The notes beneath the pieces are model-generated. The model was not told the origin of the DNA and searched no databases. It was given only the letters and a program-made list of their open reading frames with translations. Below are positions 30,415 through 40,821 of a stretch of 64,000 nucleotides of DNA, piece after piece. Numbering within the stretch: position 1 is the first letter of the stretch; the number at the start of each line of letters is the position of its first letter. The position numbers and the translations under genes are program-made. Origin of the DNA: Cercophora sp. LCS_1 (taxonomy: Eukaryota; Ascomycota; Sordariomycetes; Sordariales; Lasiosphaeriaceae); NCBI GenBank assembly GCA_036250225.1, contig JAPZLL010000018.1, forward strand, positions 186,001-250,000, read 5' to 3'.

Positions 30415-33400
30415 CAATCATGACTCCGGTGTTTCTTGTTGAGATCGGCAGAGACAAACGCAATTGTGTAGCTTGAGATCCCGGGTGGTGCCCTTGAGGG
30501 CGGCGGAAAACGCCAGCGCCACACCCCCTTCCGGCGCAAACATCGTTAGCAGCGGAGTTTGCAGAAGCCCGCCTGTGAGGGTAAAGTAAATGACGCAGGA
30601 GGTGGAAAGCGCCGTCCACAGGTCGACCGAATAGCTTTCACCTACAAAATTCTCGGGTGGGGCGAGATAGACGTCGGTTCCGCTAATTTAACGATCACGT
30701 AATAAGGTAGTAAAGATGATTAGGATAAGTGGATAGTTGGAGAAGTAGTCAAGAAAGGGACTGAACCACACTGAATGCTCCGCTTGGCAATCGTGCCTGC
30801 GGGACCAGAATCAACTAGCGGTGTGGGGAGTCCCCTCTGGTCCCAACACCCAACCTGCAGCCAAAGCCTTGTCGAACCGCCCGAACTCTCAAAGCTTTTT
30901 CCCCGCAATTTTTACACCTAAGGAGCCAAGAGACCTCTAACCTATTCACCTGTTTCCACCTCGGCCGTCAATGATGTACGACGCCAACTTGGAGACTTGG
31001 AGGGAGGCGGCCGGCAGTGTGGCCATTGATGCCAAAGTGCGCTTATCGATATCGATAAGATATGGCCACACTGGCGGCTGGTGGTAGAAGGACGGGAAAC
31101 CCCGTTCTGAGACGGTTTCTACCTTCGCCAGTAACTAAATCTCCTCTGCACATCACCCACTGTCACACATCGCACGAATCGAGCCGTAATTCCAGCAGGT
31201 TTTGTCGTTGGGGCCGTTGCCCAACAAGCAGCTATGGAATTTCGAGCTTTTCTTTGGCATACGGAGTAGAGATAGTGTCGCCTCCGCCCTTTTCACAACG
31301 AACTCTAAAACATCCTGATATTCCCAGTAGACTATCGCCCTGTCCTTGCGAACTTGCTCCCCTACATGCCTAATTGCCTAATACAATTGACCAGTCCTCA
31401 TCAAGTTGAGGGTCATCGCTCCCAAGACCGCCGTTTTCGTAGCCCTCTGGCGCATCGTTTTCCTTGTCCATCTTGATCTGCGGTGGCTGAGGCGTACGAC
31501 AGTAGGGGTGAGTGATTGGACATCCAGAGGTCGGTGGAACCTAGGGATAGGAAGACTTACGATATTTGGTGGATGGGATAGATCCGGGTCTTCGGGCTGT
31601 TGTACTTCAACCAGGCAAGTTCAACGATATAAGAAGAGGGCGAAGTGAGCTCGTGTTGGGAATGGGAGGTGCGAGTGGGGTGAGGTATATATACTAAACT
31701 GAGACGACGGTCAGGGCTTTACCCTACCGATTCCCTTGACTAACGAATGGTCATTTGCTGGGTCGCGGGCGGAAAGGCTTGGTGCTGCATGTTGTTGCCT
31801 GGATGATGGGTTATCACTGTGAAACAAAGACAGCAGGCTGGCGCTTGGGATCTTAGAGGATTGACTTGGAGACAGCCACATGTCAAGCAGGAAGTACTTG
31901 GTTAGCTCGGCTTCCAATCCTCCGACGCCTACCCCACTTTCCGGGTTCCTTTGCCCTGTTTGCCTGTCCCGCGCTGCGGCGAACGTGAGCGGGGATGACC
32001 ATGCTCAAGCACCATGTTGTTTTTAGCGTCTTGGCAAAATCGTCGCGCCGCCACTGTCACACTGTGAAGCTGGTGTTGAAGTGGACTAGCTGAGATTGTT
32101 GGGCCTGTGCGGGGCGGTGTATGACGGCATTTCGACAAAATTTTCGAGTTCGTCAGGTGAGAGAAGGTTATACCCGTGGAGGGGTGAGACACAGACACGG
32201 GCTCACAGCCGCACCTACTACTTGGACAACGACTTCGGTTGCTGCTCCCTAATGCTAACGTATAGCCGTGGAGCCAGCGTAGCAGCATTTCTGGCACCCA
32301 GAACATTGGCTCGCGCCGGCTCCCCAGCATCTGGACGGGATCAATGGCGTTGTCCTGGAAACTCCAGGGAAGCTGGCCAGGCAGCGGCATCGCTTGCCCG
32401 CCGCGGCTGCACCCCCTCGGCCACAGGCCTCTGTCCGGGACCGTTGAGGAGATGGGCACGGCGGCAGCGGCCTCGCTCCACCTCCGGTGCGCGCTTGACC
32501 AGCTGACGGGCGATAGCCACTTCTAAGAACTACAGGAGTAACTAGATCCCCGAAATGTAGATAAATTTACCTGCACCTAGACCATTCAACACCCCAGCGT
32601 CCCCAAACAACGAGACGGGCGCTATCCGAGCTAGAAAGGCGATATCAACTGGAGGTTTGAAAAGCTTTGGCAAGAACGTAAAGCTTCTCACCACTACTGC
32701 CCTAGCACGCAAGCCCCGAACTCGCTATCTTGGTTTCCGTTTTCGCCTTTTCAAGACGAGGGAGGACTTTGCACAACTTCGCTCATTTGCCAACAACCTA
32801 GCACCGTGGACTCTGCAGCATATGATGAGCTGAAGATGCTTTCACAATCGATGAATTTGGGCTGGCAGGAGGAAACATGGAAGATGCACTGGGGCCGGTC
32901 ACCTGCGCTTGTGGGGCTTCAATAAAGTTTAAGGTTGGCTAACACGCCGGGAGAGGAGTTTGTAGCTCCAGCCGAGGCCATAATCCACAATTTCGTGATA
33001 CGGAGCTGAGTACGGCCCGGAAAGAGGTTTAATCACCGGTACTAGTAGCCCCATGCCTCAGATCCAAGAGAACCACATCCCCGGCGGAAATTTACGTAGG
33101 CTGACTGAGTTCCTGAAAACAATTCCGAGGCCCGAGAACGGCCACACGAAGTCACACAACACCCGCTCAACTTTGGGCAGATTGCGTTCAGTTAGTACCT
33201 AGATTGGAGAGACCAACCCTGTTGGTGAAACAGTGCTGGTACAGCACAATGGCAACTCTACAGGGTTTTCATTCGACGAGCAAATTTACTCGACACCTGC
33301 CATTGGTTCGACTTTGTTTTGCTCTGACGCAGATTGTCTGGGCCGGGGTAGTGCTCGGGCCCGCCTCTTCATGCGTTTCAAAACACATGAACCAGGCGAC

Positions 33401-33508
33401 TGGGAAGATCTGCGCACCATAAAACTGTTCGATCGCCCGTTTCTGGTGGTCTCAATAATCTCGACCTCCAGTTTTGAAATCGCTTGCGACGAAGTGGCCA
33501 GAGGGACG
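30415..33508. other. 3.1-kb gene-free stretch
   Basis: No supported coding region. Frames such as 31929-32459 (minus) are Arg/Pro/Ser-rich without motifs. The stretch contains a nested palindrome near 31015-31073, described separately. AT-rich and GC-rich patches alternate, which suggests decayed mobile sequence, but no terminal repeats or transposase remnant could be identified. Confidence 0.4.
31015..31073. repeat. Nested inverted repeat
   Basis: CAGTGTGGCCAT (31015-31026) is perfectly inverted as ATGGCCACACTG (31062-31073). Between the arms lies an 18-bp perfect palindrome, CTTATCGATATCGATAAG (31042-31059). The whole could form a cruciform or be a palindromic protein-binding site. No flanking gene explains it. 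Confidence 0.7.
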
Positions 33509-34198
33509 ATGGCTCCTGAGAGCGAGCATCAGCCTTTTCTCTCCAAAGATGGCGAGCACACGGATACCGATCACCCGCATACACGCAGGCATTGGTCCGC
33601 CAACAAGATTGTCCTATCTCACTTTTTCGTTTCCCTCTTCACCTCTTTCCTTTGGCTAGCAGGGATCCTACTCGCCTTGGGACCCTCCTCCATCACAGAG
33701 CGGTCAAACTCCCACGAGATGAACGGGTTCGGCCATCAACCTCACAACCTCACAACAGGCGCCACCCTCCACTCCTGCGGCAACTCCGCCACAGAGGCAA
33801 AGTCTCTCGGCTGCAAGTACGACATATTCCTCAACAACTGGTTGCCCGCTCCATGTTATGACGAAGAATGGATCACCGAGTATCGAGACGACAACAGCTG
33901 GGGCGCTTACGCCGACGAAAAGCTCACGCAGCGGTTGACGCCGGCGGAGATGGAAGACGGCAGAGACTTTTACTACACTTCGCTGAGGGACCATATCAAC
34001 CACTGCGCGCTGATGTGGAATAAGCAGTTTTGGGCGCTGTATGAGGAGCGCTCGGCGTTGGACACGGTCATTGCGAGCCCGAGGCACACAGAGCATTGTG
34101 CGCAGTTTCTTATAGATGCTAGGGATGTGGATGAGAGGCAAGCCACGAAGACATATGTGGGTTTTGGGGGGTGTTGGATCAGATCAGGGGCTAGATAG
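33509..34198 (+). CDS. UstYa-like (DUF3328-related) membrane protein with two HxxHC motifs
   Basis: A single-exon gene, 229 residues from the ATG at 33509. A longer frame upstream has only non-ATG or less plausible starts. One transmembrane segment lies at about 31-53 (LSHFFVSLFTSFLWLAGILL). The luminal part has LGCKYDIFLNNWLPAPCYD, then HINHC and, about 30 residues later, HTEHC. Both fit the HxxHC signature that defines UstYa-type proteins, which act as copper-dependent oxidative cyclases or oxidases in fungal RiPP and other pathways. The LGC-x-x-D...CYD segment marks a broader family related to, but distinct from, classical DUF3328, so an oxidase role is inference. No precursor peptide with Kex2-type repeats is seen nearby. 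Confidence 0.65.
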   Translation: MAPESEHQPFLSKDGEHTDTDHPHTRRHWSANKIVLSHFFVSLFTSFLWLAGILLALGPSSITERSNSHEMNGFGHQPHNLTTGATLHSCGNSATEAKSLGCKYDIFLNNWLPAPCYDEEWITEYRDDNSWGAYADEKLTQRLTPAEMEDGRDFYYTSLRDHINHCALMWNKQFWALYEERSALDTVIASPRHTEHCAQFLIDARDVDERQATKTYVGFGGCWIRSGAR

Positions 34199-36159
34199 CC
34201 GCAGTGGATACCGAGATTGTCATGACAGTTTCTTTGCCCATTTTCTCCAAGTGCATTAGGCAGGTATGCCTCAGGCGTCAAGAGCGAAATGACGGAAAAC
34301 TGACACGTGATCAATTCGTTCTTCCCCACTGCCGATTGCTTCAGGCAACCATCTTTGATGTTTTGGGCATCAGGTTGAAGTCTCGGACGCCAAGACCAGA
34401 GAAAACCCGAAATACACGGGGGGCTGCATTGTAACAAAGCCGAGCAAGTAGTGCTGACCCTATTAAGCAAACCTCTCTCCGGACTATACCTTTTTCTAAA
34501 GAACCAGGACACGGAGGTCTTGTCAGAGGAGCTAATCCACTGCAAATCCTGCACCAAGGTGAGAGCCTTTTCCCCGATGAGAAGAATATTGCTCACCTCA
34601 TAACCGGAGCAGAGCGTGATAGGCGATGCGTTTGAACTTGGTGAGTCCCGCGTGCTTGTCTTGGAACACACATACCACTCGAAACCATACGCCAAGTGAA
34701 GTGTTACCAAGGCGGCAATCTCTGGCACTTGAATTGCTTTCGGTGTTTTCGCTGCAAGAGAAGACTATACGATACGCCGACCATAATCGCCTCAATTGTG
34801 GTACGCTAGAGTGCACCAATTGCCAGCGTGACCCAGCAGAGGTTTATGATGAGTTCCCAGGCGCAGCCATGGCGGCTCTGATTGTGAGGCCAACTTCATA
34901 CACCAATGCATACAACTGCTGGGAATGCAAACGCGGAATCAAAGGTCTTCAGGTGCTTTCTTCAGAGCAGGGGGTTCTTTGTTTGACCTGTCTCGGGGGC
35001 TTGATGGACAAGAGGGCACAGACGCGAAGGATGTTGTTTTCAATGCTTGAAAACTTCTCTGTTTATGACAGTACGACCCAAATAGGCAATTTGGCGGATC
35101 ACCTTTAGTCAGCCTCCAGAAATATCTCCAGAGTTTATTCCTTTGTGGGGGTGGGATACAGTGCTGGTATGGGCATTGGTATTTGATGCCGGCTTTGGGG
35201 GTTTCCTTTACCTTGCATTGAGAACCCGCCCGCTCTGTGCTAGCGGAGCTGGGTCCTCGAGTCTCGAACTCTGACAGAGCCACTTGGGTTACACCCAACA
35301 GTGCCAATCTAGCTGCTTCGTACTTCGACACCATACACCGACGTTCTACCGGTTTGTCACACTCGCTGGTGGATGCGGATAGACTCTAGTGGGGTACAGA
35401 ATGCCTGGGCACGCGCCCCTCTGGGGCTCAAAGGCCTGATCGCTACGACATTGTGATCCGGGCCTGTGTAAAAAGCCAAACGGGTGCTCGCGACAGTCCA
35501 CGGCAAGACGCTCTCGTCGTTGACCACGGCCGGGTTTATGGCACGGAGCTCTTCCTCGCTGTGCCACCTGACCTGTATCAGCGCTTCCAGCATTGCCGGT
35601 GCATATCGGCAAATGGGAATCATAGCTCTGGGACTTCGCGTCGTAGGGTCCATGCCAAGGACTCCACTAGGTTGTCGGACTCAGGCTCGGTTGCTGCTTG
35701 TCTGGCTATCAGCTTGGTATTCCTCGGTGCCTGTCCGCATCCAAGGAACCCCTCCACGTACTCCGGAGACCAGGCAACTGGACGATCCTGGCGAGACCCT
35801 CCCACGTGGCGATTGACAAACTTGGAGGAGACACGCGTGCCATCCTTCAGCTGCCGATCGCGGCCAGTGATACTACCGAACTGTCCCCGCCTGCATGGCT
35901 GCCTGATGAACGAGGTGGTTACGCCAGTCCCATTTCAGGTGCCAGGTCTGCACAGGGCAAGTGTGCAACAGGCAGCCATCGGCCCCCTGCCCCATGAATC
36001 AAAAAGGGGGGATTTTCAAGTCGCGTCAAAATCACAGCGCTGCGACGCGCTGCGACAAGCCGCTCCGCATTGCCGGGCATCCTATGTCCCTCACTTGAAT
36101 ACCCGCAAGACATGTCACCATGGAGTCAATATTGCTCGACGTCCTCCTCGTGATGTTCG
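34199..36159. other. Gene-poor stretch
   Basis: Apart from the Cys-rich frame at 34626-35108, nothing here can be called. A minus-strand frame at 35357-35653 (about 98 codons) reads smoothly but matches no family I know. The 5' exon(s) of the gene beginning near 36160 may lie in this region. Confidence 0.35.
34626..35108 (+). CDS. Doubtful Cys-rich hypothetical ORF
   Basis: An open frame of 160 codons starting with ATG. The second half has pairs and groups of Cys (CGTLECTNC, CWECKRG, CLTC) that would suit a small zinc-ribbon-like fold. The first third looks non-coding, and a GGTGAGT donor-like sequence occurs right after the start, so the true model may be different. No family was recognised and there is no supporting neighbour. 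It is listed only as a candidate. Confidence 0.25.
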   Translation: MRLNLVSPACLSWNTHTTRNHTPSEVLPRRQSLALELLSVFSLQEKTIRYADHNRLNCGTLECTNCQRDPAEVYDEFPGAAMAALIVRPTSYTNAYNCWECKRGIKGLQVLSSEQGVLCLTCLGGLMDKRAQTRRMLFSMLENFSVYDSTTQIGNLADHL

Positions 36160-37387
36160 AGGGCCCTGAACGAGATTTGGAAGCGTCATTCCGGGTCGAT
36201 ACTATGGGAAGTCGCCAGTAGGGAGATACCTGCCTTTGCGCAGGCGTTGATGGCGGTGCGTCGTGCAATCATATCTTTTCTCAAAAATTGCTCAACTGAC
36301 CTCAACACAGATGCGTGCCACCAAGGTTGTCCGTGATGCCCTAGAGGCGGCGGGAAGGTTACCGCCCGCCCCCTTCCCGTTTAAAACCCTCAGCGGTGCT
36401 GTGCGTAAGCCAGATGTCCACGAGCTCAGAGTCGTCTTGGATCTCCGACACTTCGCCGATTGTTGTCTACACATGTACCGTCACTGGGAACTGCAAGATT
36501 CCCGCGGTAACTCTGGGCGTGGTTGGCCGCCAGACGACGACCCAGAGCACCAAAAACGAGCCCAGCTTCGGTTTCACCGCGCCACATACAGAGCCCTGCT
36601 TGCGGGTGCTGTTCTCTGCCGCCGCTTTCTCGAGCCGCTGTTTCTTGCGCCCACCGACGGCCCAAAAGACTTTCTAGTTCCTCACTTTGAGCCTGAGAAT
36701 CGGGGGTACCCCGTGGAGCCGCTCACTCCGGAAGACATGAGTTACTTCAAACGGTTTGCCGTTTATAACCCCGACGCCAGCATGGAAGATTTGGAGCCGA
36801 GCTTTGGCCCACTCGCGAGATTCCTCCTTGACGACATCCAAATGCATTCCGATTCCGACCACGTCAAAGTCACTCCCAACCGGGCAAAGTTGTTTGGAAC
36901 CAAGGAGCCTTTGGACTCCAGACAACTCAGCTGTCTCCAAGACATTGTCGGCTTCATTTTCGGCTTCCAGGAAATCTCGGAGAAGTCATTCAAGCTCGGC
37001 TACGACGATAATGAAGAGAACATTTACTATGGTCTGGTTGTCCCACAGATCCCCCAGCGGGCTCGCAAAGTGTTCGTAGTTCAATTTGGCATTTTTAGGC
37101 CTGGGCGCATCTATTTGCCCGCCAACGTCGAGGACTCGTCGCGCTGCTACCTCCTTACGCAGCGTCTAGACTCCAGCATCACTTCAGTGCCCCGGGCGGG
37201 TTGTGACATTGCGGGTATTCTGGATGAAATACCGGATGCCACCGGTCAGACCCCTAGCAACATGGATCCATTGTACCGCTTGTCACCTCTCCTTCGATTT
37301 CCGCAATTTATGCTACGGGCGTTTTATGGTCTTGACATTGGTGTTACCGGGATCTTAGATTGGAAGTATCAGTTTTGTGCCGCATGA
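36160..37387 (+). CDS. Hypothetical protein, 5' end unresolved
   Basis: Two exons are readable: about 36160-36255 and 36311-37387, around a 55-nt intron (GTGCGT donor, AACTGAC branch, ACACAG acceptor). The splice joins LNEIWKRHSGSILWEVASREIPAFAQALMA (30 codons, residues listed only to show the reading frame) to MRATKVVRDAL. This kind of amphipathic helix pair is common in uncharacterised fungal proteins with an N-terminal F-box-like region. Upstream of about 36154 the frame is blocked by a stop, and an acceptor-like CGAG precedes it, so at least one earlier exon is missing from this model. The main exon gives 358 residues with no named domain. It contains GFIFGFQEISEKSF and ends ILDWKYQFCAA. 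Function unknown. Confidence 0.5.
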
Positions 37388-38775
37388 AATAAGCTCTGGG
37401 GGGATAACATGGTCTTTGGAGCGAGCTTTATTGAGCCCTGGCGCAAGGGTAGGTGATGATCTTGAAGGCGGAGATTTAAGAATTAGTAATACTAGCGAAG
37501 AATTACCAATCGAAGAGGTCCTTGAGATAAAGACCTGAAGAGGGCAATAATTATTTCAGACTGAGGTAGGCACAGTGGAGCTAGATTTCAATAATTCTTT
37601 CAGCTATCGAAAACGTATGGTTCTTGTTGGATAGAAACGACTACTGCGCCAAAGTGACAAAAGCGACGCCGTAATTGCACTCTGTGCGACAGCCGTACTT
37701 TGTGGAACTGTTATCCACGAATACGGCGGCGCAGGTGGCCCTAGAGGAACTACTGCCAGACAGGCGATCGGGTGACCAGGGCAGCGACTTGTAGCAACTA
37801 GGCGAGCAGGAGACAGGCGAGGAGGACGTAGATGACCAATGGCACGACTGCATAGAGGATTCCAGTGGGCCCGCAACGTGAAAAGAAAAAGAAAAGAAAA
37901 GAAAAGGAAGAAACGAAAGGGGCACAGGGCGGACTGGCCCGCCAGCCAGTTTTAAGCCGCGTAGCTGGCGGTTTAATGGGGATGGTGTTTGCCGTGCCAG
38001 CGTAGCAGGGCGTTGTCGAGTGTGAACCAAGGGGGGCACTGCAGACTTGCTTTCGGTCATGTTACGCAGACCATCTCCTGGGAAGAAAAGCTGGATTCCA
38101 GCGCAGAATAACCGTTTGAGATCATGACTGTTTGCCAAATGTTCTTTCAGAGATACCTATCCTTTCCAGTGATATAAGTTGGACAGCTCAAACAGCGTCA
38201 TTCCTCCCAGCGGCGTAGTCACGCCTGGTCGACATTCGTGTCGAATACCTCGAGGTGGTTACGCCCGCACGGCCCTCGCAACGAGGACGGAAATCGTGGC
38301 GTGGTCTAGATCTCGCCACCCTGGGTTCAATGTTCCAGCCGCAGCTGCACCCCACGTCAATATTCGCTTTGGGAATCCAAGAATAGTCACTGCCCCAGCC
38401 GGGTTGGACCAAATGGGAAAGGCGAAGCGAGATTCCGGAAGCCTGGGCGATTTTGTGGTGTCGTCTATTGATCTCGTGCGTCCAAGTACAGCATTCAACG
38501 ACCTGATCAAAGCCTCTCCGATTGTGCGATACCTCTCGAATAGGATATGATGCTCCGAGCGAGGCACATTCTCTTCCCCTTTCACAGTCTCTCCCATGGG
38601 ACATAAAAGGCGCTCGTGCAAGCCATTTCGATCATTGTACATCACCCCATTGTCCAACCAAAACCTTGGCATCAGGGAAATCCAGTTTGCTGAGGACTTT
38701 GTCATCAAACTTTGCCCCTACCCCCCAAAGCAGCTCTCGCAATCGGCATTTTGCACAACCCGGAAAGGCACCATC
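37388..38775. other. Gene-free stretch with purine microsatellite
   Basis: A (GAAAA)n-like purine tract lies at about 37877-37917. The rest has only short frames, without motifs, on both strands. Confidence 0.4.
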
Positions 38776-39239
38776 ATGCTCGAACAACTCCTCGGTGTTG
38801 CCGCCAAGTCTTTGATCCGCCATGCAGTCGTTGGCGTCCTGACCGGCGGCGTCGGTAATGTGTTCCTTCTCGCCGGCGACGCCATGGATGCGATGGATGT
38901 CATGGATGCCGTGGATGCTACGGATGCAATGGGTGCAACGGATGCGGTAGATGCAGTCAGCTCTACCGACTCGGGCGGCAGCTATGGCGGCCACCATGAT
39001 GTCCACTTTGGAGGTAATTACCTAGGGTCGAATCTCGCACCAAGTTCTTCCCAAAACCTGTGTTCGGGAAAGGGCTGTTTTGCTGACCCTTGATAACCGC
39101 AGCCAACGGCAATGATGGCTTCTACCAGCAGGGCGTCGACGATTACGGAAATAAGGTGTCTCAGAGCAGCACGGGACCGGCGTACAGCACGGACGACCCC
39201 TCGAAGACTTATGGACAGAATGATGTCAAGTGGCCTTGA
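38776..39239 (+). CDS. Small protein with Asp-Ala-Met/Val-Asp repeats
   Basis: Two exons, 38776-39013 and 39103-39239, with an 89-nt intron (GTAATT donor, GCTGACC branch, CGCAG acceptor); 124 residues. The N-terminus (LLGVAAKSLIRHAVVGVLTGGVGNVFLLAG) is a hydrophobic, glycine-containing amphipathic segment. It is followed by about 27 residues of DAMDAMDVMDAVDATDAM type, encoded by an imperfect GATG-based microsatellite (38879-38960). The splice continues HFG to ANGNDGFYQQGVDDYG, and the protein ends NDVKWP. The open frame through the splice supports a real gene. No family is recognised; the Gly-rich hydrophobic N-terminus could insert into membranes. Confidence 0.6.
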
Positions 39240-40821
39240 AGAACCTGCCAAAGTGTCCACGTCGATCGTTCAAATTGGCGGAAAGGGTGGAGACTGAAAT
39301 GAGAGAGGTTGTTGAACGCTTCTATAGCAAACCGCAGTCCTCTTTTGCAAATCAACAGCTTTGTTGAGTTCCCCCAGTGTCCATCCGAGCTGCGAAGCGA
39401 AATGGCTGTGAGAAAGGATAGCTAAAGAAGCTGATGAACTGACACCACATGCCTGTTCGATCTAGACATTCAAGCAGTTCAGACACCGCAGTGTGAGCAG
39501 ATTCAGGTTCTTGGTTTCTGATTCTAAGTCCCGAGCCCGTTGGTCCCGAGCCCCGAGACCAACATCCTCGCGTCTTTCGTAATAGGCCGGCGCCGGGCCC
39601 CGAACCCTCTGGTCCCGAGTCCGGGGCTGCCACCTTTGGGACTATCCTGATTGGCTCCTGCGGGGCTTAGTGGGTCGTTGCACCCTGGGTCCGATGATTG
39701 GTGTTCTGTAGTTGGCCCGTGCTTCCTCCTTGAGGTCATGACCTGGTTGTGACAGTTTCCTTGTGGCTTGGGAGGCGAGTGCCACAATCCCGGCTTTGGG
39801 ACTTTTGCCTGCCCGACCTGGGGCTTAGCATTTTCATTTATTTGGCTTGCGGTCAATTTGACATCAAAGAGTTAGGTTATAATATATCTAATAATATACT
39901 TGAACTTGCATTCTTCATGTCTAAAGCGAATATTGGGAGACTTATTAGGTCACAGTGGGCTTGTCATATTACTATAAGTGCTGTAAGCTATACACAAGCC
40001 GAAGCTTAACATAGCAGCACTAATTCGTATAGCAGATCAGGTTTTCGCCGCTGTTTACAGTCGCGTTCGAAATCGGCTCTAGGCCGCACATTTCCTTCTG
40101 CGCACAGACCATTCCGTCTTGGCGCTGACAGGTGCATTGCAAGACCTGCCAAATACTTCCACACGAGCGCCCTCCGAGGCCACTGATACATGGCTAAAAT
40201 GGTTGGTACGTACTGAAACCTCAGCATTTCCACTGTACCACACCAGCGCCAAGGCCCGGAGGTCACAGTGCAATGCGTACATTGATTCCTGTTTCTGCCC
40301 CTTTCACTTTACCGAGATATTTTCTATAGTTACATATAACGGCATATTTCTGATATTACAGTTCTATCTAAAACAGCGCGTTTACAGCACCGGTATCCGG
40401 ACGTGCCAAAACGACGGTGTTGCGGAAAGAAGGCCGGACCAATGTCGCTTCAAAGTGATGCTTCATGCACGTGAGCAGACACCACCAATGTGCAGTTGGC
40501 GCTTGCCGTTTGGGCGCCAACGCCAGCACAATGCCTGACATGCGGGGTTGGCGATCTAGGCGGACAGCATCTCAACCCTTGGAGGCAGCAACATCAACCT
40601 TCTTTGAGCTGCAACAACCGGACCCACCGAGATTCCCACTACCCAGCTCAACAATCCCTCGCGGTCGGTAATTCTTACCTATGTCTAACAGTTTACTCTG
40701 GTTTCAGTTACTGATCTATGGGCCTGCGTAGAGCCGTCCCCCGCACACCTGCTCGCCTTCTCCCGCTATCGAACAGTCACACAAGTAGCTGCAAGACGCT
40801 GAGCCCGGCGGGCTTTCGACA
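39240..40821. other. Gene-free stretch, partly AT-rich
   Basis: Around 39527-39630 the sequence repeats units like GGTCCCGAG(C/T)CC imperfectly. From 39865 to 39990 it is AT-rich (TTATAATATATCTAATAATATA). This looks like decayed repeat sequence; no open coding region with motifs is present. Confidence 0.4.

Noticed and set aside
31929..32459. 176-codon minus-strand frame in the gene desert
   Set aside because: Biased Ser/Arg/Pro composition and no motif; likely chance.
35357..35653. 98-codon minus-strand frame reading smoothly
   Set aside because: No recognised family, no splice partner and no neighbour support; kept out of the gene list.
38776..39239. RiPP precursor paired with the UstYa-like protein
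   Set aside because: The repeats are acidic DA(M/V)DA without Lys-Arg Kex2 sites or a constant core, and there is no clear signal peptide.
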